From Velocimicrobium porci (lineage in GTDB: Bacteria; Bacillota; Clostridia; Lachnospirales; Lachnospiraceae): DNA of 64,000 bases. A program made the translations under genes and the position numbers. This document shows positions 16,742 through 24,668 of this stretch, piece after piece. The first letter of the stretch is position 1; each line of letters begins with the position of its first letter. The stretch is taken from assembly GCF_009696045.1 (NCBI RefSeq), contig NZ_VUMT01000009.1, forward strand, positions 1 through 64,000. The letters are read 5' to 3'. The notes below the pieces were generated by a model. It ran no database searches and was not told where the DNA came from. It worked only from the letters and a program-made list of their open reading frames with translations.

Positions 16742-16770
16742 ATTATAACATATACAGAACAGATGTTCAA
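16742..16770 (-). promoter_or_regulatory. SOS-controlled toxin promoter with LexA box
   Basis: On the minus strand TTGAAC (16770-16765), 17-bp spacer, TATAAT (16747-16742). The dyad GAACATCTGTTC (16757-16768) overlaps the -35 box and the spacer and fits the Gram-positive LexA core GAAC-N4-GTTC exactly. Confidence 0.8.
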
Positions 16771-16772
16771 TC

Positions 16773-16818
16773 AAAAAGAGGTAAATCCACTATATATTAT
16801 ATATAGAAGAAATACCTC
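16773..16818 (-). terminator. Terminator of the small minus-strand gene
   Basis: GAGGTA and TACCTC enclose an AT-rich palindrome (CTATATATAATATATAG). On the minus strand TTTTTGATT follows. It isolates the toxin promoter from upstream transcription. Confidence 0.6.
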
Positions 16819-16820
16819 AT

Positions 16821-16961
16821 TTATGACTGCTGCCGTTTGGAATTTTCATGTTGGAGCATTACTAATTTGTAGTTGTCCTGAATGCATTGCATTTCTAATT
16901 GTCGCAGTTTCTTTTTCTTTTGTGAAATCATGTAATCTAAAATCTTTTCTAATATTTTCAA
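16821..16961 (-). CDS. Small charged protein, 46 aa
   Basis: TTG start placed seven bases after GGAGG on the minus strand. The chain MKILEKILDYMISQKKKKLR continues helical and basic to SKRQQS. A second frame (ATT start one base earlier, 37 codons) shares the ribosome binding site, so the reading frame is not certain. Followed by a terminator. Unknown function, but adjacent to the toxin locus. Confidence 0.5.
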   Translation of the reverse strand: MKILEKILDYMISQKKKKLRQLEMQCIQDNYKLVMLQHENSKRQQS

Positions 16962-17053
16962 TGAGATACCTCCAATCATTCAATTTACATATATATGATA
17001 CCTTGCAAATGGAAAATATACAATATTCAGAGTGAAAAATCATCAAATTATTT

Positions 17054-17081
17054 TCGCCACATAAGGGCAATTATGTAGCCA
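17054..17081. other. dif-like recombination site 1
   Basis: Left arm TCGCCACATAA, six-base centre GGGCAA, right arm TTATGTAGCCA. The 11-6-11 layout and the TTATGT right arm match XerC/XerD dif sites. Two more left arms, identical over 11 bp, follow at 17116-17126 and 17152-17162 without good right arms. All lie just upstream of a XerC-like gene. Confidence 0.65.
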
Positions 17082-17183
17082 AAAAGGGCATTTATATTGT
17101 AGAAGGAATATTATTTCGCCACATAATTTATATTTATTCTAGCGGAAAATATCGCCACATAATTTATTTTGGAGGTTGGCTGA

Positions 17184-18059
17184 ATGGAAAAATATCTGAA
17201 TGAGTTCATAGAAAAATTGAAACTGGAAGGAAAATCTACAAATACAATCAAATCCTATAAAGCACATATGCAAGAATATTTTCAATGGTTCGCTGATAGT
17301 TTCGGGAATACAGAGTTTAAAGGTCTGTATCGCTCAAACATTCAAGAATACAAAAACTACTTGAAGAACATCAAGCGTATAGGAAAAGACAATCATAATC
17401 TGGATGGAAAGACAATCAATGCTAAATTATCAGCTTTGGCAAAATACAATGAGTTAATGCAACCAGACAATATTGTTATATCCAAATCGGATTATATAAA
17501 GATTCAAGAGAACGCAATCAATCCTGCGGAAATAACAAAGGAAGATATAGAAGCATTCAGACAAAGGATTCTTCAATCTGAAGGTACTCATGCTTTACGG
17601 AATTATGCCATTGTTACAGTTATGATGTACACAGGCTTGCGGATCAGTGAAGTGCTTAGATTAAAGAAAACAGATGTGTCAACTATTACTGGTGAAATCC
17701 GTGTTACTGATGGAAAAGGAGAGAAACAACGCATTGTCATTATGAATAGTAAAGTGATTGATGCAATCAATGAATACAAACGACATTATAATAAGGAAGA
17801 AACAGAGTTACTTTTCTATAATGCAAATGGAAAACCATTAGACCGTACAGCCATAAATAAGGTATTTTGGGAATTTAGAGATAAGGATAAACCAATCTCA
17901 CCTCATAGCCTTAGACATTATTTCTGTAGTTCAGCTTTAGAAGCTGGATATACCATTTCAGAAGTTGCAATGTTAGCCGGGCATTCAAATATTCATACAA
18001 CAATGAAGTACACCAATCCATCTATGAAGAAGATAAAAGAACGTGCGGAATTATTATAA
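17184..18059 (+). CDS. XerC-like tyrosine recombinase
   Basis: 291 residues. N-terminal SAM-like domain (about 1-100) and catalytic domain with TGLRISEV (Arg), GKGEKQR (Lys), SPHSLRHYF (H-x-x-R), AGHSN and TMKYTNP (Tyr), a complete set. No arm-binding domain, so it is of the Xer class rather than the Int class. It lies next to dif-like sites and probably resolves multimers of the excised circular element or recombines modules. Confidence 0.85.
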   Translation: MEKYLNEFIEKLKLEGKSTNTIKSYKAHMQEYFQWFADSFGNTEFKGLYRSNIQEYKNYLKNIKRIGKDNHNLDGKTINAKLSALAKYNELMQPDNIVISKSDYIKIQENAINPAEITKEDIEAFRQRILQSEGTHALRNYAIVTVMMYTGLRISEVLRLKKTDVSTITGEIRVTDGKGEKQRIVIMNSKVIDAINEYKRHYNKEETELLFYNANGKPLDRTAINKVFWEFRDKDKPISPHSLRHYFCSSALEAGYTISEVAMLAGHSNIHTTMKYTNPSMKKIKERAELL

Positions 18060-18140
18060 AATTTATATCTGTAGGTGGGAAAAATCAATTTAAAAAAGGG
18101 TATTTAATATACAGAGACACATAAGAAAAGGATGGTGAGA

Positions 18141-18344
18141 ATGAAAAGAACAGTACATTACAGAGAAGGATATAAAATTGTAATCACGGACAAATTCTAT
18201 GAATTATCGGATGGAAAGACAGTTTTGTATTTTGGTGAATTAAGACACAGACCTACAGTACAAGAAGTTTGGAATAAGACCATCGGATTATATAGAAGTC
18301 AGGAGGTAACAACCAATGCACGAAGAACCAAAGCCAATTACTAA
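18141..18344 (+). CDS. Hypothetical 67-aa protein
   Basis: Begins MKRTVHYREGYKIVITDKFY; ATG at 18141 lies after GGATGGTGAG, and an alternative ATG is at 18132. Basic, beta-rich. Its 3' end overlaps the next small gene. Not recognised. Confidence 0.5.
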   Translation: MKRTVHYREGYKIVITDKFYELSDGKTVLYFGELRHRPTVQEVWNKTIGLYRSQEVTTNARRTKANY

Positions 18345-18408
18345 ATCCACAATAGCACAAATGATTATAGGTTGCATTGTGGCAGCAGTATTGATTATTT
18401 GCACATAA
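18316..18408 (+). CDS. Single-span membrane peptide, 30 aa
   Basis: AGGAGG followed by ATG ten bases later. MHEEPKPITKSTIAQMIIGC then IVAAVLIICT: a short polar head and one membrane helix ending at the stop codon. It overlaps the previous gene by 29 bp. Could be a holin-like or regulatory peptide. No evidence of toxicity. Confidence 0.55.
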   Translation: MHEEPKPITKSTIAQMIIGCIVAAVLIICT

Positions 18409-18433
18409 TTATAAGGAAAGAAGAGGGTTAAAC

Positions 18434-18904
18434 ATGGATAAGTATATGGAGAAATTACAGAAAGCAATGAATAATGAAGGATTTGTTAAACTTGAGCCTT
18501 GTGGGGAAGTAGAGAGAACCGAAAACGACAAGAGGTTACAAGATATATTTGATTTAGGTTTTCAAAATGGACTTGAAGCTGGTATTAAACAGATGATGGA
18601 TAAAATTCAGAAACATTGTGAACTTGGAAAACCAGTAATGGCGAATGGTGAGTTGTTCTTTTTCAAGACTGCCAGACAGAATCTAATTGATATTATGGAT
18701 GATATTGACGCTGAATATGGAATTGAAAGAGAGAATAAATATATAGTTCCTATCAGCATGGCACACAATAATGGAAAAGTTGAAAGGGAAGTAATAATTA
18801 AAACAAATAAACCGGAAACTGCTATGCTTATTGCTATTGGAGATTTTGAACATAATGGATGGATTGTTGATAAGGACTATAAGCATTATAAGCAGTTGGA
18901 ATAG
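18434..18904 (+). CDS. Hypothetical 156-aa protein
   Basis: Charged alpha/beta protein (LQDIFDLGFQNGLEAGIKQM; NKPETAMLIAIGDFEHNGW). Good GGAAAGAAGAGG upstream. It is separated by 7 bp from the LexA-like gene, so they are likely co-expressed. No family recognised. Confidence 0.55.
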   Translation: MDKYMEKLQKAMNNEGFVKLEPCGEVERTENDKRLQDIFDLGFQNGLEAGIKQMMDKIQKHCELGKPVMANGELFFFKTARQNLIDIMDDIDAEYGIERENKYIVPISMAHNNGKVEREVIIKTNKPETAMLIAIGDFEHNGWIVDKDYKHYKQLE

Positions 18905-18911
18905 GAGGAAC

Positions 18912-19160
18912 ATGGATAAAGGATTAGAAAAGCAAGGAATCAAGTCAAGACAAAGAGTATATGATTTTCTCGTTGATTTTATTACAAAGAATGGTTATGC
19001 ACCAAGCGTTAGAGAAATCTGTGATGGAACAGATTTAAAATCGACTTCTAGTGTTTACAATCATCTTATGGTATTAGAACGAATGGGAAAAATACATATG
19101 AAAGCTAATAAAACAAGAGCAATCAGCCTTGTAGGATATGATTTTGTGAAAGTTGGGTGA
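18912..19160 (+). CDS. LexA-type DNA-binding domain without protease
   Basis: 82 residues; ATG at 18912 follows AGGAGG. KQGIKSRQRVYDFLVDFITK, NGYAPSVREICDGT, SSVYNHLMVLERMGKI and NKTRAISL follow the LexA winged helix-turn-helix nearly end to end. The S24 protease domain and Ala-Gly cleavage site are absent, so RecA could not make it cleave itself. It might occupy LexA boxes, such as the two in this element, as a constitutive antagonist or modulator of the SOS response. Confidence 0.8.
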   Translation: MDKGLEKQGIKSRQRVYDFLVDFITKNGYAPSVREICDGTDLKSTSSVYNHLMVLERMGKIHMKANKTRAISLVGYDFVKVG

Positions 19161-19164
19161 TTAT

Positions 19165-19380
19165 ATGATTATTCAGCCTGATAAGGAAACACGCAATGTC
19201 AATGATTTGTTTTATGAATCGGAGAGAAAGCGGATTGATATGCTCAATCGTGAATTTTCCCATGATGTAGAACTGACTAAAAAGGAAAATGATGTGCTGG
19301 TTTGGTTGTGCGGTTGGGATAACTGGACTATTGAATCTGTTATTAGTGTATTTAGGAAAGTGAGGGATAAAGTGATTTGA
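19165..19380 (+). CDS. Hypothetical 71-aa protein
   Basis: Starts MIIQPDKETRNVNDLFYESE five bases after the LexA-like stop. Acidic helices and a tryptophan-rich centre (LVWLCGWDNWTIESV). Unknown. Overlaps the next gene's TTG start. Confidence 0.5.
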   Translation: MIIQPDKETRNVNDLFYESERKRIDMLNREFSHDVELTKKENDVLVWLCGWDNWTIESVISVFRKVRDKVI

Positions 19381-19754
19381 AAGACTATTCAGATATGTGC
19401 ATTTTTGAATTGATGAAAGTACCTACAGATGAATTAAAGGAATTGACTATAGAAGAATTTGCAAAAATAATTGATGGAAAGCGAGTAAATATCCATCCAT
19501 TTACTAATAAGAATATTCTTTATGTACATGGAGATATTTATATTTCTGCTATGAACGCAGATATTCTTGTAAAAAATGAGGATGGTGAAAACAGAATCAG
19601 TATATTTGAGTGGGATTCTCATATTTTTATAAATTTATCGGAAAGAATTGTTTTTGGAATATATTCTTATGGAAATAACAAGAGTTATAGAATTGCTTTT
19701 GAAGGCAATAGCCCTGATTTGCTATTAACTGTAGTTGGTGGAAAATTAAATTGA
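19377..19754 (+). CDS. Hypothetical 125-aa protein
   Basis: TTG start overlapping the preceding TGA; an ATG at 19395 is an alternative. Mainly beta sheet (NILYVHGDIYISAMNADILV). No motif seen. Likely translationally coupled to the previous gene. Confidence 0.5.
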   Translation: MKDYSDMCIFELMKVPTDELKELTIEEFAKIIDGKRVNIHPFTNKNILYVHGDIYISAMNADILVKNEDGENRISIFEWDSHIFINLSERIVFGIYSYGNNKSYRIAFEGNSPDLLLTVVGGKLN

Positions 19755-19770
19755 TTGGAGGAATAAATAT

Positions 19771-20223
19771 ATGCAAGAAATAAATGTAAATTCAAAATTT
19801 GGAATCGGTGAAAAGGTATATACAATCTGGAATAGGTCAATCGGATTTACCTGCCCTATTTGTAATGGAGACGGAGCATTTTTACATAAAGGATATAAAG
19901 TCAAATGTACTTATTGTCATGGTTCTGGGAATGTATTTACACATGGCAAGATGTGGCAAGTAGATGAAGAACCTATGACAGTTGGTTCTATGAAAATTTC
20001 TATCGGTACAGATAAAAAACAATCTATTGCCTATACTCTTAATAATGCAAAAAAGCATAAGAGAAAACGTCCAGAGCGTTATTGTTTTTCTACAATAGAA
20101 GAAGCACAAGAATGTTGCGATATTCTAAATATGGAAATTAAAGAATCTGTAGAAAATGAAATTAAGATTATTCAATCGAAGTACAACACAATAAAGGAAG
20201 ATAAAGTATGTAAGGAGGAATAG
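19771..20223 (+). CDS. DnaJ-type zinc-finger protein
   Basis: 150 residues. CPICNGDGAF and CTYCHGSGNV are two CxxCxGxG repeats of the DnaJ central domain, without a J domain. The remainder is basic. Such isolated modules bind zinc and sometimes unfolded protein or nucleic acid. The element has a separate J-domain protein at 11295-11810. GGAGGAATAAATAT precedes the ATG. Confidence 0.65.
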   Translation: MQEINVNSKFGIGEKVYTIWNRSIGFTCPICNGDGAFLHKGYKVKCTYCHGSGNVFTHGKMWQVDEEPMTVGSMKISIGTDKKQSIAYTLNNAKKHKRKRPERYCFSTIEEAQECCDILNMEIKESVENEIKIIQSKYNTIKEDKVCKEE

Positions 20224-20226
20224 TAG

Positions 20227-20415
20227 ATGGCAGCAGACAGACAAACACCATGCTTATATTATGTATGTGCCGGATTGTGCAAAAAAGGAAGAAAAGCGGA
20301 TCACGCACATTATTGTCAGCATTGTGATAAATATAAGCCACGCTGTAGAATGAGATATAAGAATCAGAAAAAAGAACGCTTAGAAAAGATTCGGAGGAAT
20401 GAAAAGTATGAGTAA
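20227..20415 (+). CDS. Cysteine-rich small protein
   Basis: 62 residues with eight cysteines or histidines arranged CLYYVCAGLC and HYCQHCDKYKPRC, a probable zinc-binding knuckle. C-terminal basic helix. Four bases after the preceding stop, with AAGGAGG inside the upstream gene. Unknown role. Confidence 0.55.
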   Translation: MAADRQTPCLYYVCAGLCKKGRKADHAHYCQHCDKYKPRCRMRYKNQKKERLEKIRRNEKYE

Positions 20416-20494
20416 ACTTTTTTTGAAAAATTTTCCTACAGATGGGGAAAACAGAACATAAAAAGGGCATTACTTATATAAAGAGGTAATAAAC

Positions 20495-20665
20495 ATGGCA
20501 ATTACAATGGAAGATATTATTGAGAGTAACAGAATTAAAAAAGAAGCGTGTAATAACTGTAAAGACACTTTAAAAGATAATCTGACACCAAAACAATTAG
20601 AAAAGTTTGAGGATGTTTTTTATTCTGCTGCCGAAGGATATTTATTTAAGAGGAAGGGGCATTGA
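20495..20665 (+). CDS. Small protein, 56 aa
   Basis: ATG after AAAGAGG. MAITMEDIIESNRIKKEACN, NCKDTLKDNLTPKQLEKFED and a basic end. It has two Cys and looks like a helical regulator-type protein. The next gene starts five bases after its stop. Confidence 0.55.
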   Translation: MAITMEDIIESNRIKKEACNNCKDTLKDNLTPKQLEKFEDVFYSAAEGYLFKRKGH

Positions 20666-20669
20666 GTAA

Positions 20670-21137
20670 ATGGATTCACAAAGATTCATATTGAATGACT
20701 TATTTAAAAGAAATGCAAAGGTTTACCAGTCTAAGCCAGTAAGAGCGACAAAGTATCAGCCTGGAATGGAAACAGGTTTTGCAGTCTATATGACTAATCA
20801 GATTGTAAATGGATTAAGTGTAGCACGACATGAAGGATTTAAGTTTTTTGATACAGAACAAGAAGCATGGGATTATATCAATGCAGATAATAAGCAGTAC
20901 GCAGAAGAAAATGGTATACTTGTGGAAGTTCCTGTTGAATATGCCCCACCTGTGCCGGTATTACATAGAAAGGAAACTAATCCAGATAATAAAGTCGGAT
21001 TTCAAAATTACTTTGAAGGAAAGTTTGCGTTGAAATCAAATGAGACAGAGCAATATGATTTCTTTATTCTTGATTATCACAATACAACACCTGACGCATG
21101 GATTATTCAGGATGCGGATGGAGGTATTAGAGTGTAG
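20670..21137 (+). CDS. Hypothetical 155-aa protein
   Basis: Ribosome binding site AGGAAGGGG lies in the preceding gene. Sequence MDSQRFILNDLFKRNAKVYQ, a central SVARHEGFKFFDTEQEAWDY typical of small adaptor-like folds, and an acidic end. No family recognised. Last sure gene before a terminator. Confidence 0.55.
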   Translation: MDSQRFILNDLFKRNAKVYQSKPVRATKYQPGMETGFAVYMTNQIVNGLSVARHEGFKFFDTEQEAWDYINADNKQYAEENGILVEVPVEYAPPVPVLHRKETNPDNKVGFQNYFEGKFALKSNETEQYDFFILDYHNTTPDAWIIQDADGGIRV

Positions 21138-21138
21138 G

Positions 21139-21243
21139 ATGAAGATAGTCCAGAATGTTGTAACGAATTGTTTTTCGGAAAGACAGATAGTTATGTCTTG
21201 TGAGAAAGTCGCAGATGATACATACGTAGAAGTAGCAGTATAA
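21139..21243 (+). CDS. Possible 34-aa peptide
   Basis: ATG directly after the preceding stop; reads MKIVQNVVTNCFSERQIVMS and ends VADDTYVEVAV. No clear ribosome binding site other than coupling. Could be a real coupled small gene or the out-of-frame tail of an older, longer gene. Confidence 0.3.
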   Translation: MKIVQNVVTNCFSERQIVMSCEKVADDTYVEVAV

Positions 21244-21354
21244 TTTTTTAACATTTACATATGGAAAGATAACAAGTTAAGTGATATAATAGATTTGTTA
21301 ATTTTGGTATCTAGTAGTGAAAGCTACCTAAGATATATTTGATTGATTGATGGG

Positions 21355-21390
21355 GAAGTCATAGTTTCGGCTATGGCTTCTTCTATTTTT
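21355..21390 (+). terminator. Terminator
   Basis: GAAGTCATAG and CTATGGCTTC pair around TTTCGG and run into TTCTATTTTT. Ends the 18.1-21.2 kb operon. Confidence 0.8.
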
Positions 21391-22043
21391 ATGCTTGTTT
21401 TCTAGTAAAACGATATGAAAACATGGAAAAATATTCAGGAATAGGATAATTTATTGACTTCGATAGGGGTTTGGTGTGGAGATGTTAAAAGTCCTAAAAA
21501 TATTGATTTTACAAGGCTTTTCAAGGATTATATCAAATTAGACTGCTGCCGAGATGGTATTAAAATGTGATTTTAGTATCAAGTTCGGTACAAGACCATT
21601 CAAAGAGTATTCAATAATGATTACAATGTCTGGAAATGCCTAATTTATAAGGGTTTTCCATACATCTGTGGAAAGTATTGATTTATAAGGATTTGCGTTA
21701 AATGATTAAAAATACCCTATATTTAGGGTATTCGATTATTGGTTCGTGTTCTCTGTATTTCATAGTGGTTTAGTAGGTTTCTATAGAACTCTGTGCAAGC
21801 CTACTCAGCGTGTTTCTGTGTGATTACTGGTGTAAAGTGTCGAAAAGCCTTATTTTACAAGTGTTTTGTCGGTTTGATTTAAAAATTTGAATTTTTAAAA
21901 TTGTCGTTCGATGATATATGGAAAAGTATCATGTGAAAACGCCACATAATTATAATTATGTAGAAAAAATATTATTCCATTATTTCACATGAACATAAAA
22001 AATGGTACAATATTCATATCATACATGGAAGTAGGTAATACTA
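21391..22043. other. 650-bp gene-free region with operator and dif-like site
   Basis: No gene. It holds the perfect dyad ATACCCTATATTTAGGGTAT at 21713-21732 (same family as the 12.1-kb operators), a dif-like site at 21939-21966, several TTTATAAGG and TTTTACAAG repeats that could be iteron remnants, and a probable promoter (TTCACA...TACAAT) before 22044. A candidate replication or maintenance region. Confidence 0.4.
21939..21966. other. dif-like recombination site 2
   Basis: ACGCCACATAA, centre TTATAA, TTATGTAGAAA. The left arm shares ten of eleven bases with site 1 and the right arm starts with the same TTATGTAG. The six-base centre differs completely. Together the two sites frame a 4.9-kb block including the XerC-like gene and the LexA-like gene. 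Confidence 0.6.
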
Positions 22044-22280
22044 ATGGATAAATTTACACCAATACAAGACAAACAAATATCGCCAGAACAATTAAAACAA
22101 TTCAATTCTGCTATTCAACATCAAGCACAAATGTTTAATGTTGTGAAAACTGAATTTCCCAAGATACAGACACCAGAAGAACGTTTTAAATTTATCACAG
22201 ATAGATTGGATTCAATGCAGGACGAATTAAAAAATCAACAAACGAATTGGAACGTCTGGAATATGAAAATAAAAAATTAA
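22044..22280 (+). CDS. Coiled-coil protein, zero-frame part
   Basis: 78 residues starting MDKFTPIQDKQISPEQLKQF. Ends shortly after a slippery A-AAA-AAT at 22229-22235. A -1 shift there would continue into the frame of the next entry, giving one membrane-anchored coiled-coil protein of about 143 residues. Without the shift the last 15 residues (NQQTNWNVWNMKIKN) look unlike the coiled coil. Confidence 0.5.
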   Translation: MDKFTPIQDKQISPEQLKQFNSAIQHQAQMFNVVKTEFPKIQTPEERFKFITDRLDSMQDELKNQQTNWNVWNMKIKN

Positions 22281-22486
22281 ATGCTCAAATTACCACGCAG
22301 AATAAGGTTATTGATAAGCAATTATTGGAATTGGAGGATCAGAGAAATATCAATACTAATCTTCAAAAGATAAATAACACATTAACAGAGAATAATAAGC
22401 ATTCCTTCCGTAATGGTATTTTGATAGGCTTAATTCCAGCTGCCATTATATTAGTAACAACAGTTATTCTCATATACTACGGATAG
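22247..22486 (+). CDS. Coiled coil with C-terminal membrane helix (-1 frame)
   Basis: Open from well before 22247; the only nearby start is a TTG at 22247 without a ribosome binding site. ELERLEYENKKLNAQITTQN is a strong coiled coil, and NGILIGLIPAAIILVTTVIL is a membrane span at the end. In phase it joins the upstream frame at the slippery site, which argues for one frameshifted product or one gene broken by an indel. Confidence 0.55.
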   Translation: MERLEYENKKLNAQITTQNKVIDKQLLELEDQRNINTNLQKINNTLTENNKHSFRNGILIGLIPAAIILVTTVILIYYG

Positions 22487-22521
22487 TTATAATATTCTCA
22501 TCCAACAAAGGAGCATTATAT

Positions 22522-23364
22522 ATGTACATAGATAACGGAAATAGAGTTTATACTTTCGATGGCGATTTAGAAGGATTTCTTTTGGATAAAGGGGTAGAAG
22601 CTGAACACATTGAGAGAATGAAACAAAAGAAATTACAATATGATAAGGGAAGATACTATAATTCAGAATATATTAAATCTGGTAAATGGGAGCGAGAGAA
22701 AAGACTTGTGCCATTATCAAGAGTTATTGGAACGAGCCGAGGAACAGTTGGAGAAAGTGTATTTGATAATGTAAGGACTATGGAAGATGGAAAACGTGAA
22801 CCAACACGATTTCATTCATGCTTAAATTTCATAAACAAAATGTCATTAGAAGAATTGCGAGAATCCTATAAGAATGTCTTTCCTGTGGAAATGGAATATT
22901 ACACAGAAGAAGATGAATATTATCTGACAAGTGACGGAAACCACAGAACATTAACAGCTATGCTTGTAGGAGCAGAATATATAAATGCCAATGTCACACC
23001 TATGTATTGTGATTTTGAGAAGAGGGAGAAGTGTCTTGCAGTAGATAAATTCTATGAAGATTTTGGCATCACTCAAATTAGTTATTCTTATATGGGAGCA
23101 GAAATTGTCTTTACAGATGATGAAGGAGGATATGCTGTAAATGGATTCCCTAGAAGAATAGACGAAAATTGTTATGAATATATCAACAAATTATCTGACG
23201 AAATTAAGGCAGATATGAAAATGGTAAAGATATGGTCAAAGTTACCTAAAATCATTGTAACTATATTAAATATGTTTTCTAATAATAAGCGGATAATTCA
23301 GTATATAGAAAAAACACGACACACTCATTGGGACAGACAAATTAATATATATGATTTTGAATGA
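22522..23364 (+). CDS. ParB/Srx-like domain protein
   Basis: 280 residues after AAAGGAG. YYLTSDGNHRTLTAMLVGAE (about 131-150) matches the D-G-x-H-R box of ParB/sulfiredoxin-like domains, preceded by a segment ending VPLSRVIGTSRG. The C-terminal 100 residues are helical. Could be a DNA-binding or CTP-dependent partition-type protein, or a nuclease-like protein. No cognate ParA is seen. Single gene ended by a terminator. Confidence 0.55.
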   Translation: MYIDNGNRVYTFDGDLEGFLLDKGVEAEHIERMKQKKLQYDKGRYYNSEYIKSGKWEREKRLVPLSRVIGTSRGTVGESVFDNVRTMEDGKREPTRFHSCLNFINKMSLEELRESYKNVFPVEMEYYTEEDEYYLTSDGNHRTLTAMLVGAEYINANVTPMYCDFEKREKCLAVDKFYEDFGITQISYSYMGAEIVFTDDEGGYAVNGFPRRIDENCYEYINKLSDEIKADMKMVKIWSKLPKIIVTILNMFSNNKRIIQYIEKTRHTHWDRQINIYDFE

Positions 23365-23412
23365 TATGTTTTAATCCGATGAAAATCTGATTTTTATGAA
23401 GTTTAAATAAAA

Positions 23413-23442
23413 TAGGACGGCTTATAAAATAGTCCGTCCTAT
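23413..23442. terminator. Terminator between convergent genes
   Basis: ATAGGACGG and CCGTCCTAT pair with a loop of about 13 bases. It separates the ParB-like gene from the convergent repressor gene. Confidence 0.65.
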
Positions 23443-23558
23443 CAGTCTCGCATTTCATAATAGAAGAAACACGCTCATATATGCACATATTTCCTCCCAA
23501 ATGGGTAAAAAATCACACTTATTTTCATACCACTTAAAACAAGAATTTTATCTGTAAA

Positions 23559-24641
23559 TTACTGTTTTTTATTGCGAATAGCTTGCTTTATACCATATGT
23601 GATATTATTTATTTCCAAACATTTTTTAATCAATTCATCAATATCGGTATTCTGTTCTGGTATTGAATATTCAAAACAATAATCCAATTTTATATTATTG
23701 ATAAAATCTCTCATGGATTTAATAATATGCTCAAATAATGGAATAAAATCTATGCTACATGAATGATTATTAGTTATTGCTTCATTTTTTGCGGATAATA
23801 GATATTCATGCAGTTTATATATAAAGCTCTCAAATCCAAATAGAATATCATCTAATTTATCACTATCTGTTTTTTCATCTACGAGCATCAAATCAAGAAA
23901 TAAATTGTAATTGCCTTCTTCAAAATTTATATCACTACATACATCAGCATATGCATATAACAATTTTTGTTTAGAAGAAAATCTTTCAATATTGCTATTG
24001 GTATGCTTTAAATAATCCTCTCCAACAGTTTTACCAAAACACATTTCAGCGTCACCATGAAATAAAGGAATTTGATATAATTTTTGAGCATACGCAAATT
24101 CGCCTTGAAAGTTTACTCTCATTGTTTTTACCAAACTAATAATATTGCTTCTATCATTTGATGTTTTACAATAACTAAATTCATCTATAATTGTGTCAGA
24201 TAAATCTTTCAAATCTTTTTTCAGACGCATTAAATCAATTTCATATGGTTTATCTTCAATATAATATGAAACTCTTTTTATGCGTTCTTCATCGGATATA
24301 TGCAAATTATCATGGTTTGGTGAAAATATACCCATAGAAGATTGCAAATAATGATTAGGAACAGTAACATTATTGTCCAATTCAACAGTAGCAGTAGGAG
24401 ATAAGTATTTGATAACAAATTCTTCTGCATCCATACCTTTATCTTTTGCAAAATCTTTGAACAGTATTATAAGATCTTCTCTTGATATATTCTTGGTACG
24501 CTTATTTTCTATATTAGGCAGCCATGATTTATTTTTTCCGATTTTCTCCGATAACTGATATGCAGTCAGATTATATTCTTTTCTAGTATCAACAATCAGT
24601 TTTATTAAATCATCTGTAATCTTAATCTTATCAGGAAACAC
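23559..24641 (-). CDS. XRE-family repressor (immunity-like)
   Basis: About 360 residues from a GTG start preceded by AAGAAGG. The N-terminal helix-turn-helix reads LTAYQLSEKIGKNKSWLPNI. The long C-terminal part is helical with no S24 protease motif. Upstream are three copies of ATATGTACATAT-like operators, one inside the divergent plus-strand promoter. It probably is the element's main repressor, controlling the tubR/tubZ operon and itself, but it would not be inactivated by RecA-stimulated cleavage. Confidence 0.75.
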   Translation of the reverse strand: MFPDKIKITDDLIKLIVDTRKEYNLTAYQLSEKIGKNKSWLPNIENKRTKNISREDLIILFKDFAKDKGMDAEEFVIKYLSPTATVELDNNVTVPNHYLQSSMGIFSPNHDNLHISDEERIKRVSYYIEDKPYEIDLMRLKKDLKDLSDTIIDEFSYCKTSNDRSNIISLVKTMRVNFQGEFAYAQKLYQIPLFHGDAEMCFGKTVGEDYLKHTNSNIERFSSKQKLLYAYADVCSDINFEEGNYNLFLDLMLVDEKTDSDKLDDILFGFESFIYKLHEYLLSAKNEAITNNHSCSIDFIPLFEHIIKSMRDFINNIKLDYCFEYSIPEQNTDIDELIKKCLEINNITYGIKQAIRNKKQ

Positions 24642-24668
24642 TTTTACACCTTCTTTATATGCAATCTT

